From assembly GCF_000817785.2 (NCBI RefSeq), contig NZ_JTCM02000020.1, positions 1-64,000 on the forward strand: DNA of 64,000 nt, written 5' to 3'. Below the pieces are notes generated by a model. It was given only the letters and a program-made list of their open reading frames with translations. It was not told the origin of the DNA and made no database searches. Below, piece by piece: positions 19,001-26,880 of the stretch; the first letter of the stretch is position 1; each line of letters starts with the position of its first letter. A program made the translations under genes and the position numbers. Source of the stretch: Hassallia byssoidea VB512170 (GTDB taxonomy: Bacteria; Cyanobacteriota; Cyanobacteriia; Cyanobacteriales; Nostocaceae).

Positions 19001-21125
19001 ATAAACGATGTAAATAATCTTCTCGCAAAGAAAGAATAACTTTCACAAAAGGTATATTTAAAGTTTGACTAATAAAAATATCAAACTCTTGCTTTTTCTT
19101 TCTATCTGTGTATCCAAAGAAAAATTCTTCAAACTGGTCAAAAATTAAAACTGTAATTAAATGGTTGTCAGCATTTTCTTTTAATTGTTGCTGAATTCCG
19201 GCAATTGTGATTGGTGTTTCTGCAAAAGGTAAAACTTCTGGATCGATGACGACTTCTTTTTTAATTCGCGATTGTGCTTCTGATAAAGATTTTCCTAATT
19301 CTCGCACCCAATCATCGTATAATTGTAAAACCACAGGTACGGCAATTTGATCGCCGATCGCTCGATTTTGCAATGCAGGTACTAAACCGGCAGTCACGGT
19401 AGAACTCTTACCCACACCAGACGGACCGTGAATCACTATCAGCTTTTGGTCAGCACGGCTAATTCTGCCAATCAAGTTATTTATATCACCTTCGCGACCA
19501 GAAGCGGCAATTTCTAACGCGACACTGCTACCTCCAGCAGGTGATAGCAAAGCTGGATTTGTCGCTTGTCTTTGCGGTTGTAAACGTCCTGCACCGATAA
19601 AAGCGCGAAAACCATACTGCTGTTCGACAGAACGACGTTTTTGACGAATAGTAAAAGCTTCTAAATAACGACCTTCTTCAAAATAAAGCGATCGCAAAGA
19701 CCGTAACATGCGAATATAACGATGAGCATCATAACGATGGTCGCTAAATTCTAACGCTTCGTCAAGATTCTCACTCGCCATTTTTAACTGTTCTAAAGCG
19801 ATTTTTTCTTCACCCAAATTTCGCTGTGCTTTCGCTAAAAGCAAGCGATAAGTTTGCGCTAAAAGTAAGGCAAATATGCCTTGATTAGAGTCGCTATTAT
19901 CTTTCGATTCGTATAATTTCCACAAACTAACTCGTGCATATTGACTCGCTTGTGCCCAGCGTAATTCTTGCACGGCAACTTGTGCTAAAAAACCATAATC
20001 ACAAGCTAATTGTATTTGCGTTCCATAAGTTTGATGCAATTCCAAAGACTTTTGAGCAACCATTTGCAATTCTTGCCATTCTTGCAAATGTTGCAAAACT
20101 TCCGCCAAATCTCCAATAAATTGCGCTGCTACATCCGGACGTCCACTTACTTGCAAAACATTCAAGCATTCTTGAAAGTACAATTTAGCTGAATGCCAAT
20201 AACGGCGATTTTCTGAATAATTTCGTTCAGCTAAACGACAACAACACAACCCAATATAAAATAATAACACCCCTTGTCGCAGTAAAGGTGAAGCGTGGTT
20301 GTTAACTATATCTAACTGCGAACCGAATGAATCGGGAATTCTAAATTTATCGCTTTCTCTATTTTGTACCGATAATTCCCGCCAACATCTTAAGCTTTCT
20401 TGGAAATGGTCTAAAGCGGACTTTATGCGATCGCTTACATAATCATCTAAACCAAAAACAAATTTTAAACTAGCATTTAATTCTGGTTCTAAAGAGATAC
20501 CATGATTTTGTAACTCTTTAATCGCATAGTGAAGTTCATAGCTATGTTCCCAAACTTGTTCTACGGTACAATGTCGATCTGCTTCAGATTCTTGACGTTG
20601 TGTAGCACGAGTATTTAAAACTGTAGCGAATAGAGAATCAGTTTCTTGTTGCAGAAATTGTAGCAACTCAGTTGAGGTCATTTCAAACCTAATTGGTGTC
20701 GCTGCCCAACTTGCAAAATCTGGTGCTAAACGTAATAATTTTTGCTGTACTTCATCATTCACCCAAAACACCATTGGAAATGAATGTCTTTTGCGAAACT
20801 CATCGCGGATATGATTGATCGCACGCAGCAAATCATCGAGTCCTTCTACTGACTCTAAACCCAAAATCATCAATGCTGAAGGCTGTTTTGTCAGTTGTGC
20901 ATGAAGAGTTGTGTAGAGACTTCTCGCATTAGAAGGCAAAACTAGCTTTTGAATGTCATATGTTTCTTCAAGTCGTTGTAAAATTTGCTGTTGCAAAACT
21001 TTATAATTGCAGCAAACTACAACCACGGAAAATTGATTGTAAGAGAGAGCGATCGCTCTCCCCAAACTTCTAAATGAACGCTCGTTATCTGTTATGATGC
21101 TTGTTTGCGCGTTTCCTTCAACCAT
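16050..21125 (-). CDS. STAND NTPase with transmembrane segment and 14 WD40 repeats
   Basis: A 1691-residue protein. It has an N-terminal region with no recognised domain, then helical TPR-like repeats (about residues 280-520). A STAND-type NTPase module follows, with P-loop GPSGVGKSS (Lys573) and Walker B LIFDQFEEFF. Next come a coiled coil, a transmembrane helix (about 1003-1023) and fourteen WD40 repeats (about 1092-1665). Fourteen is enough for two seven-bladed propellers. Most blades show the SPDG, SAS.DKT and LW pattern. Family knowledge suggests a signal-sensing switch in which the propeller binds a partner and the NTPase drives oligomerisation. The ATG at 21125 is preferred over an upstream TTG and overlaps the preceding gene by 34 nt, indicating translational coupling. 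Confidence 0.88.
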   Translation of the reverse strand: MVEGNAQTSIITDNERSFRSLGRAIALSYNQFSVVVVCCNYKVLQQQILQRLEETYDIQKLVLPSNARSLYTTLHAQLTKQPSALMILGLESVEGLDDLLRAINHIRDEFRKRHSFPMVFWVNDEVQQKLLRLAPDFASWAATPIRFEMTSTELLQFLQQETDSLFATVLNTRATQRQESEADRHCTVEQVWEHSYELHYAIKELQNHGISLEPELNASLKFVFGLDDYVSDRIKSALDHFQESLRCWRELSVQNRESDKFRIPDSFGSQLDIVNNHASPLLRQGVLLFYIGLCCCRLAERNYSENRRYWHSAKLYFQECLNVLQVSGRPDVAAQFIGDLAEVLQHLQEWQELQMVAQKSLELHQTYGTQIQLACDYGFLAQVAVQELRWAQASQYARVSLWKLYESKDNSDSNQGIFALLLAQTYRLLLAKAQRNLGEEKIALEQLKMASENLDEALEFSDHRYDAHRYIRMLRSLRSLYFEEGRYLEAFTIRQKRRSVEQQYGFRAFIGAGRLQPQRQATNPALLSPAGGSSVALEIAASGREGDINNLIGRISRADQKLIVIHGPSGVGKSSTVTAGLVPALQNRAIGDQIAVPVVLQLYDDWVRELGKSLSEAQSRIKKEVVIDPEVLPFAETPITIAGIQQQLKENADNHLITVLIFDQFEEFFFGYTDRKKKQEFDIFISQTLNIPFVKVILSLREDYLHRLLEFKHLSGLEAISKNILDKNIRYQLNNFSTADAKIVMQRLTERSHIYLEPALIDALIEDLSAELGEVRPIELQVAGAQLQDERITSLETYQPYRPNRLIERYIKELIQDCGVENERAALLVLYLLTDENNQRPFKSRAQLAIELEELEDVEKLDLILEILVRSGLVVLFPDVPERYQLIHDYLVDLIRHLQQQESSLQIQLNQLRNKVEQSQVEIERLNSELRQKKQQAKLVGSHLQQGLDLLSELKELRKREEMSRVEIEQLQAELKEKQLKTQLAESKEKQKQSEVRVNVTLKFALAVSITAIVGLTVSILSAANSEIKTISAYSEALFASEKGIDAIKEGLKAGRKLQKAVWVDSDTREQAKTALYQAVYEVREYNRLEKHLSGVNSVTFSRDGQIIASASADSKIILWHPDGSFWKNLTGHEDVVNSVSFSPDGQIIASASQDKTVKLWSLDAKQPITLSGHQDVVNSAIFSPDGKFIASASKDKTIKLWSRDGKLLKTFTGHEKPVLDVAWSPDGQIIASASADKTIRLWTIDGKLIKSLPGHKDAVKSLAWSPDGKILASGSLDRTINLWSREGMLRKTLSGHTRGVISVTFTHDGKFIASASSDETIRLWTSQGMQLGTLRGHNDWVNSVTFSRDDRTIASASRDKTIRLWHWDDLRQGNPKTENDSIANITFSPNGNTIAGANPDKTVKLWHRDGTPIRTMIGHKGGVWGVSFSPDGSAIASASFDKTVKIWSLDGKLLNTLTGHTDGVFGVAWSDDGQILASASKDKTVKLWNRDGKLLKTLRDHEDEVNWVSFSRDGKLLASASNDNTVKLWNRDGVLLKTLSGHEDNVNWVSFSPDGQLLASASDDNTVRLWRRDGTLFKKFEGSGDQFKSVSFSRDGKTLAGSTDDNIKLWNRNGTLLIALKAHNEKFSSAIFSPDGRQLAIGSTKGRLILRNLADIKLENLLSRSCDLLHDYLKTNPKVTKSDRALCRGK

Positions 21126-22432
21126 GATTGAAATTTTTGCGTTTCTGCTAAAACTGGGTTGACCGCAAACCAAACTCCCTGATGATCGCGGTATTCAAAG
21201 ACAAACAAACTTCTTAACAAAGTGTGATATTCGATATCACCTCGAACTCGCTGCTGTTGCACCACTTGAAATATTAATTCCCACTCGTGCGGATCGATGG
21301 GGTTAGCACGGTAGTCACGCTGTCTTTGAATCACAAGTTCCACACAACCGCGATCGAAAGGTGGATCTTGTTCTCGCAAACAGTCGTACAACAATCCTAA
21401 CAAGTCGCGTACATGACCACCGCTGATCAGACACAACCGATCTAAAGTTTCGGCACTGTCAAACACCTCTGTTATTAAGTTTAACCTTTCTTCTGGGTAA
21501 ATATCAGGGAAAGCTCTCGCTAACACCATTTGACGCATCAAAGTTAGTCCGGGAGTGTAAACCTCCCCAGAACGCGATCGCACGGGTATTATAGGTAATA
21601 CTTTAGGGGCAACACCACCACCTAAACGTTGCTGTAGTTCAGCGTTATCGTTAGAAAAAGTTAAAGCTAAAGGAATAGTGTAAACTACATGACAGCTGAG
21701 TTTACGTAACTGTTCACCCCGCTGGATAAATAAATATTCTGGCAGCGATCGCCCAGATGGTAAAGGTCTAATTGCCACTCTGTCCAAATTATCGACAATT
21801 ACGACTAATCCTTTTTTACCTCTAGCTTTCAATTCGGTGTTCGCACGGTCTAACAGTTCTTTATTAATTGACTGTAAAATATTTCCCGTGCGAGGTTCGA
21901 GATAATCGCGTAAACGCCGGCGTAATTGCGGACTTTCTTTGGTTTTTGCGGTAATTTTCCCAATCCCAACAGACAATTCAGCTTCATAGTCTAAGTCAAT
22001 CGGTGTTTGCATGAAGTCTATAACTTCCGTAAACAACTTAGTAAAATAGCTAGGTTTGATGCGGATTTTTTGCGTTTCTAGGCTTTGACTCACCTGACCG
22101 GCGATCGCTAGTAAAATATCAGTTACATCTACATCAGCCATTTCTAGGACATGAGTAGACTCAAAATAAACCACATGAAATTTTTGCTCTTCTAACTCAG
22201 CTTGGAGTCGCAATAACTCGGTTGACTTTCCACAGCCAAGATGACCTGTAAATAGCTGACAGGTAGGGACATCCGGTGATATCCGCGTAATGGTACGCTG
22301 TAAAGCTTCGATGATTTTACCACCCCGCACTGAGGCAAAATCAATATAGTATCGGCGATCGGCAGGATTTCCCATCATTAGAGGTCTGCTCGGATTGCAC
22401 GCTTGATAAAATCTTTCTAAATCTAAGAGCAT
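21092..22432 (-). CDS. P-loop ATPase (AAA-type), partner of the STAND/WD40 gene
   Basis: A 446-residue ATPase with Walker A GHLGCGKST (Lys69) and Walker B GLVVIVDNLDR (about residues 208-217). The hydrophobic strand ending in Asp-Asn-Leu-Asp resembles KAP or STAND-related NTPases. Arg-containing sensor segments and a C-terminal helical region follow (GGHVRDLLGLLYDCL). No membrane segment is evident. It is the first gene of a two-gene unit whose 3' end overlaps the start of the WD40 gene, so the two proteins are made together and probably act together. Its exact function is unknown; a regulatory or loading ATPase for the large STAND protein is an inference. Confidence 0.8.
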   Translation of the reverse strand: MLLDLERFYQACNPSRPLMMGNPADRRYYIDFASVRGGKIIEALQRTITRISPDVPTCQLFTGHLGCGKSTELLRLQAELEEQKFHVVYFESTHVLEMADVDVTDILLAIAGQVSQSLETQKIRIKPSYFTKLFTEVIDFMQTPIDLDYEAELSVGIGKITAKTKESPQLRRRLRDYLEPRTGNILQSINKELLDRANTELKARGKKGLVVIVDNLDRVAIRPLPSGRSLPEYLFIQRGEQLRKLSCHVVYTIPLALTFSNDNAELQQRLGGGVAPKVLPIIPVRSRSGEVYTPGLTLMRQMVLARAFPDIYPEERLNLITEVFDSAETLDRLCLISGGHVRDLLGLLYDCLREQDPPFDRGCVELVIQRQRDYRANPIDPHEWELIFQVVQQQRVRGDIEYHTLLRSLFVFEYRDHQGVWFAVNPVLAETQKFQSWLKETRKQAS

Positions 22433-22947
22433 AACTACTAATCCATTTCACTTAGGGAAAGACGGGGATTGCGAAAACGTCTGGATAACTAACTATATTT
22501 ATATCTGCTGAGTAGTAATTCTTGCCTAGTCTGCGAATATCCCTATCAAAATACAAACTATATTGACATTCTTCCGGATGATTTTCCCGATAAATTTGTC
22601 AAATTGCAACACTTTTTTGGGATACTTTTTAAGTAATAATACTGGAGATATTTTCCGCTAAAATAATTTTATCAGAGAAAAAGCTTCTCCTAGAAATTGT
22701 AAAAATATCCACTAGAGAAAAAGGTTATATTGATTACAATTTACAAGTATTCCTTTCATCTTGAGATACCCGACTTCTTTAAGAAGTCGGGTATCTTGTA
22801 GTTGTAGGGTGCGTTATGCTTTTAGAAGAGCGCACCAACGACTGTGCAAGGTGCGTTGCGCTGCTTTGACAACACACCCTACAGTAATTTGACTAACTAA
22901 CAACTAACAATTAACCACCAACCACCAACCACTAACACCCATACTTA
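22433..22947. other. intergenic region with several palindromic repeats
   Basis: A 515-nt gap. 22764-22796 is a perfect palindrome with 16-nt arms (AGATACCCGACTTCTT) and one central base. About 22804-22883 is a GTAGGGTGCGTTA type element whose other end is CACACCCTAC. 22890-22935 is a run of AACTAAC/CAACCAC units. Upstream of these (22433-22740) is AT-rich sequence likely to hold the promoter of the ATPase-STAND operon. No gene is seen. Confidence 0.7.
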
Positions 22948-23181
22948 TCAATATTTACAGTCTCCTGCCCGAAGACAATCTTCTGTTTGGTCATCTCTAG
23001 CTGATAGTTGAAACGGCACTAAATGTATTAACTCTTTTATGTTGCTAGTAATTAAATCAGTTTTCAGTAAAAACTTATTCGGTAATATCGGCACGTCACG
23101 ATTAGCAGCCAAGCTAGAACTTACATTACCTAAAAAAACAGGTAATGATACCATCAAACCAATAAAAATTACCCTACTCAT
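22948..23181 (-). CDS. small secreted protein
   Basis: A 77-residue predicted secreted protein. Residues 1-26 form a signal peptide (GLMVSLPVFLGNV core, SSLAA end), leaving about 50 residues with two cysteines near the C-terminus (ECLRAGDCKY-like arrangement, CLRAGDCKY). A GAGG ribosome-binding site lies 6 nt before the ATG, which supports a real gene despite its size. I do not recognise a family. It diverges from tatC across 312 nt. The cysteine pair could form a disulphide in the periplasm; that is an inference. Confidence 0.55.
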   Translation of the reverse strand: MSRVIFIGLMVSLPVFLGNVSSSLAANRDVPILPNKFLLKTDLITSNIKELIHLVPFQLSARDDQTEDCLRAGDCKY

Positions 23182-23493
23182 ACAAACCTCAGTTAAGAAT
23201 TTCCGATTGCATTACCGTAAATAGCACCTTGATAAACCGGAGTTTAAAAACTGAGCATTATTATGTTTATTTTTAATAAATTTAAACTAAATGCTTTTTT
23301 TGGAGACTTGATATATAATTATCAGTTCCACCCTTTTAGGGGTAGGCAACGCCTAAAATATAACTTCCTAGTCACATATTCATATTAAGCTTTAACCTAG
23401 CCGGACGAAAAGAGCGATCGCCCTAAAAAAAATATCGTAGTAACCGCCACCCCAGATAAAATAGTTAACAAATGATGCCTACTGTTCTAACTC
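23182..23493. promoter_or_regulatory. divergent intergenic region before tatC
   Basis: A 312-nt AT-rich gap with divergent starts on both sides. It contains a small inverted element around ACCCTTTTAGGGGT (23332-23345) and one HIP1-like GCGATCGC. It should carry promoters for the small secreted protein and for tatC, but none can be placed with confidence. Confidence 0.4.
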
Positions 23494-24288
23494 ATGACTC
23501 CTTCACAAGACGTAGACACTTCAACTGACCCAGATATCGACCTCGAAGGATACGGCAACCCAGAATCAGATCCTCTCGATGAATTGCCTGGTGAGGTCGA
23601 AATGTCGATTTTCGACCACCTAGAGGAGTTGCGACAGCGGATTTTTTATGCTTTGATTGCTGTAGCAGTAAGTGTTTTCGGCTGCTTTCTTGTTGTCAAG
23701 CCGATTGTCCAAGTGTTGGAAGTACCAGCAAAAGGAGTAAAATTTCTCCAACTCGCTCCCGGAGAATATTTCTTTGTCTCCCTGAAAGTTGCCGGTTACA
23801 GTGGTTTGGTGCTAGCTAGTCCTTTTGTACTTTACCAAATTATCCAGTTCGTACTTCCAGGATTGACCAGACGCGAACGACGCTTGCTTATACCCGTGAT
23901 GTTGGGTTCGAGTGTCTTATTTGTCGGCGGGTTAGTGTTTGCTTATATACTGCTGATTCCTGCCGCTTTGAACTTCTTCATCAGCTACGGTGCAGATGTA
24001 GTCGAGCAATTATGGTCGATTGACAAATATTTTGAATTTGTGCTGTTGTTATTATTTAGCACCGGGTTAGCATTTCAAATTCCCGTCATTCAACTGTTGC
24101 TAGGTGCTTTAGGAATTCTTTCTTCTCAAAAAATGCTTTCTGGTTGGCGTTATGTAATTATCGGATCGGTGGTTTTGGGAGCTATTCTCACACCTTCTAC
24201 AGATCCCTTTACCCAAAGTCTTTTAGCCGGTGCTGTCTTGGGACTTTATTTCGGTGGTATCGGTCTGGTTAAGCTTGTTGGGAAATGA
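23494..24288 (+). CDS. tatC: Sec-independent protein translocase subunit TatC
   Basis: A 264-residue integral membrane protein, the signal-peptide receptor of the twin-arginine translocase in thylakoid and plasma membranes. The first 35 or so residues are an acidic cytoplasmic extension. The family motif [13 protein letters not shown] precedes the first of six transmembrane helices, with the conserved [17 protein letters not shown] loop and a final helix pair near [16 protein letters not shown]. Its position close to petC fits function: the Rieske protein is a Tat substrate. No tatA gene lies nearby. Confidence 0.95.
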   Translation: MTPSQDVDTSTDPDIDLEGYGNPESDPLDELPGEVEMSIFDHLEELRQRIFYALIAVAVSVFGCFLVVKPIVQVLEVPAKGVKFLQLAPGEYFFVSLKVAGYSGLVLASPFVLYQIIQFVLPGLTRRERRLLIPVMLGSSVLFVGGLVFAYILLIPAALNFFISYGADVVEQLWSIDKYFEFVLLLLFSTGLAFQIPVIQLLLGALGILSSQKMLSGWRYVIIGSVVLGAILTPSTDPFTQSLLAGAVLGLYFGGIGLVKLVGK

Positions 24289-24296
24289 TTGTAATG

Positions 24297-24440
24297 GGTA
24301 ATGGGGCATGGGGCATGGGGCATGGGGCATGGGGGGACAAGGGGGACAAGGAGGAATTACCAATTACCAATTACCAATTCCCAATTACCAATTACCAATG
24401 CCCATTGCCCAATGCCCATTGCCCAATTCCCAACAAATTA
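24297..24440. repeat. tandem heptamer repeat block after tatC
   Basis: GGGGCAT units (24303-24333) lead through GGGGACAAGG segments into ATTACCA and CCCAATG/CCCATTG units. This is another G-rich to pyrimidine-rich mirrored block, separating tatC from the convergent DUF3067 gene. Confidence 0.85.
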
Positions 24441-24462
24441 TGTTTGTCATTTGAATGATAAA

Positions 24463-24774
24463 CTAATCAATCAACCATTCGGAAGCACGTTCACCTAAAT
24501 CTAAAGGAATGCTAACTGCTTTACCAAGTCGCGGACGTTCGCGAGTTTGAGTAATAAATGTTTGCACTTGAATTGTACCACCAAAGGCATCAAGGTAAGT
24601 AGCGATAGTATTGAGATGCTCTTGGTAGTCTGCTTCACTTAAAGGAAAAGATACTTGCTCAAGATATTTCCACATTATTTGTACAAATATCTTACCCTGA
24701 GTCCGTCGCAACTGGACATCGTATGAGCGTCCCCACTTATCAAGCAACAGTTGATGTAATTCCTGTCCGGTCAT
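24463..24774 (-). CDS. DUF3067 family protein
   Basis: A 103-residue soluble protein matching my memory of the DUF3067 family, conserved in cyanobacteria and plastids, with the start MTGQELHQLLLDKWGRSYD and the segments VQIMWKYLEQ and PLDLGERASEWL. ATG 24774 is chosen over a TTG four codons upstream. Its function is not established. The gene sits between tatC and petC in the opposite direction, so a link with Tat export or cytochrome b6f biogenesis is worth considering, but it rests on neighbourhood alone. Confidence 0.75.
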   Translation of the reverse strand: MTGQELHQLLLDKWGRSYDVQLRRTQGKIFVQIMWKYLEQVSFPLSEADYQEHLNTIATYLDAFGGTIQVQTFITQTRERPRLGKAVSIPLDLGERASEWLID

Positions 24775-25006
24775 AGCTTTTTTCAATTAGATTTTACATT
24801 TAGTTATGATGTTAAGTTCCGTAACTCCAGTATGATAAGACTATAAAGAAATGTAATGTCCACCAAAAGATGCTAAAAATATCTTTGAAGAGAAAAGTAT
24901 GGCATCGTCGGCGGTACAATTCATTTCGATGTAGACAAGAGCCATTAACATTATGGGAACTCTTGTCAATATTCTTAACAAAATAGAGAATCATAGCGCG
25001 GGGATT

Positions 25007-25546
25007 ATGGCTCAATTTTCAGAATCAGCAGACGTGCCCGATATGGGGCGCCGTCAATTCATGAATCTGCTCACTTTCGGGACTGTTACCGGAGTAGCTC
25101 TGGGAGCATTGTATCCCGTAGTCAAGTTTTTTATTCCCACTTCTGCTAGCGGATCTGGTGGTGGGACAACAGCAAAAGACGAGTTAGGTAACAACGTCAG
25201 CGTAGCTAAATTTTTAGAAAGCCATAATGTCGGCGATCGCACTTTAGTTCAAGGACTCAAAGGAGATCCGACCTATATTGTGGTAGAAAGCAAAGAGGCG
25301 ATCGCTGATTACGGCATTAACGCCATCTGCACTCACTTAGGTTGTGTTGTTCCCTGGAACGTTGCTGAGAACAAATTTAAGTGTCCTTGTCACGGTTCGC
25401 AGTACGATCCTACTGGTAAGGTTGTCCGAGGTCCAGCACCGAAGTCTTTGCCTTTAGCTCATACCAAAGTAGATGACGACAAAATCGTCTTGACTCCCTG
25501 GACTGAAACCGACTTCCGCACAGGTGAAGAAGCTTGGTGGGCTTAA
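25007..25546 (+). CDS. petC: cytochrome b6f complex Rieske iron-sulfur subunit
   Basis: A 179-residue Rieske [2Fe-2S] protein carrying electrons from plastoquinol to cytochrome f. The start [19 protein letters not shown] is chosen because it gives the normal family length; an in-frame ATG at 24953 would add 18 unrelated residues. The RRQF motif plus the following hydrophobic helix forms an uncleaved Tat signal anchor. Cluster ligands are in CTHLGC and CPCHGS, and the [11 protein letters not shown] segment closes the domain. It is followed 110 nt later by petA on the same strand, the classic petCA operon. Confidence 0.97.
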   Translation: MAQFSESADVPDMGRRQFMNLLTFGTVTGVALGALYPVVKFFIPTSASGSGGGTTAKDELGNNVSVAKFLESHNVGDRTLVQGLKGDPTYIVVESKEAIADYGINAICTHLGCVVPWNVAENKFKCPCHGSQYDPTGKVVRGPAPKSLPLAHTKVDDDKIVLTPWTETDFRTGEEAWWA

Positions 25547-25656
25547 TTATTTCGTCAATTGTCCTTAGTCATTTGTCAAATGACAATTACTAATGACTAT
25601 TGACTATTGACTATTGACTAATGACCTTCATTTCTAGAATTGTTGTCCTTATTGAG

Positions 25657-26658
25657 ATGAGAAATGCCTTTACACCGGCGAGGTTGACTCGCAGCGCTAG
25701 AGCGATGGTAAAAACATTGCTGATAGCGATCGCTACTGTGACATTGTTCTTCACCAGCGATTTAGTCCTTCCCCAATCAGCTGCTGCTTACCCATTTTGG
25801 GCACAGGAAACCTATCCCGAAACCCCCCGCGAACCAACAGGACGCATTGTTTGCGCTAACTGTCACCTAGCGGCAAAACTGACGGAAGTAGAAATTCCCC
25901 AATCGATATTACCCGATACCGTATTTAAAGCGGTAGTAAAAATTCCTTACGACACCAGCGTAGAGCAAGTAGGGGCTGATGGTTCCAAAACTGGCTTAAA
26001 TGTTGGTGCTGTACTGATGTTACCCGATGGCTTCAAGATTGCTCCTGAGGATCGCGTCCCTGAGGACATGAAAGAAGAAATTGAAGATTTATTCTACCAA
26101 CCCTACTCAGAAGACAAAGAAAACATTGTCATCATCGGACCGCTACCCGGTGAACAGTATCAAGAAATCGTTTTCCCAGTTCTTTCTCCCAACCCCGCAA
26201 CCGACAAAAATATCCACTTTGGTAAATATCAAGTTCACGCAGGTGGAAACCGTGGACGCGGACAAGTTTACCCCACTGGTGAAAAGAGCAACAACACCGT
26301 TTACAACGCTTCCGCTACCGGCACAATTACCAAAATTGCCAAAGAGGAAGATGAAGATGGTAACGTCAAATACGCGATAAACATCCAATCCGAGACAGGT
26401 AAAACAGTTACAGAGAAGGTTCCCTTAGGACCCGAACTGCTTGTTTCTGAAGGACAAGCGGTGACTTCTGGTGACGCTTTGACCAGTAACCCCAACGTCG
26501 GTGGATTTGGTCAAGATGATGCCGAAATTGTTCTGCAAGATGCTGGCAGAATTAAAGGCTTAATCGCATTCATCGCTTTGGTGATGTTAGCTCAAGTTTT
26601 GTTAGTGCTGAAGAAAAAGCAGGTTGAGAAAGTCCAAGCTGCTGAGATGAATTTCTAA
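25657..26658 (+). CDS. petA: cytochrome f
   Basis: A 333-residue c-type cytochrome, the large lumenal subunit of the cytochrome b6f complex. The start [17 protein letters not shown] gives the normal length. A cleavable signal ends in SAAA, and the mature N-terminal Tyr (YPFWAQ) supplies an axial haem ligand, as in the family. CANCH binds the haem. A single C-terminal transmembrane helix ([17 protein letters not shown]) anchors it, ending in [16 protein letters not shown] longer in-frame start at 25621 is not supported. It is the second gene of the petC-petA operon and is followed by a good terminator. Confidence 0.97.
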   Translation: MRNAFTPARLTRSARAMVKTLLIAIATVTLFFTSDLVLPQSAAAYPFWAQETYPETPREPTGRIVCANCHLAAKLTEVEIPQSILPDTVFKAVVKIPYDTSVEQVGADGSKTGLNVGAVLMLPDGFKIAPEDRVPEDMKEEIEDLFYQPYSEDKENIVIIGPLPGEQYQEIVFPVLSPNPATDKNIHFGKYQVHAGGNRGRGQVYPTGEKSNNTVYNASATGTITKIAKEEDEDGNVKYAINIQSETGKTVTEKVPLGPELLVSEGQAVTSGDALTSNPNVGGFGQDDAEIVLQDAGRIKGLIAFIALVMLAQVLLVLKKKQVEKVQAAEMNF

Positions 26659-26686
26659 ATTCTCTACTAATTTATCACTTAATTAG

Positions 26687-26713
26687 GACAGGTCAAATGC
26701 CTGTCTTTTTTTT
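26687..26713 (+). terminator. rho-independent terminator of petCA
   Basis: GACAGG and CCTGTC form a 6-bp stem with a 7-nt loop, followed at once by eight T residues, 28 nt after the petA stop codon. Confidence 0.85.
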
Positions 26714-26758
26714 GTTATATTTTTTACAAGCAGATAAACATAAATAAAAGCTCTTAAA

Positions 26759-26816
26759 TGTAGTAAGGGCTTCAGCCCTTAAAACCGAAGCTTTGAGCGG
26801 TAAACCGCTCACTACA
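26759..26816. repeat. interspersed repeat with nested palindromes
   Basis: TGTAGT and ACTACA bound a 58-bp element containing two internal hairpins, AAGGGCTTCAGCCCTT and GAGCGGTAAACCGCTC. The structure is that of a small mobile repeat. Confidence 0.75.
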
Positions 26817-26880
26817 AAAGTTAATAATGGGGAGTTTCCTGAAAATATAGATGAGTTGAAAGCAGAATGTGAGGGAGAAG

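Noticed and set aside
24301-24498. Open frame starting in the GGGGCAT repeat after tatC
   Set aside because: It translates tandem repeat DNA and runs into the 3' end of the convergent DUF3067 gene; the product is low in complexity.
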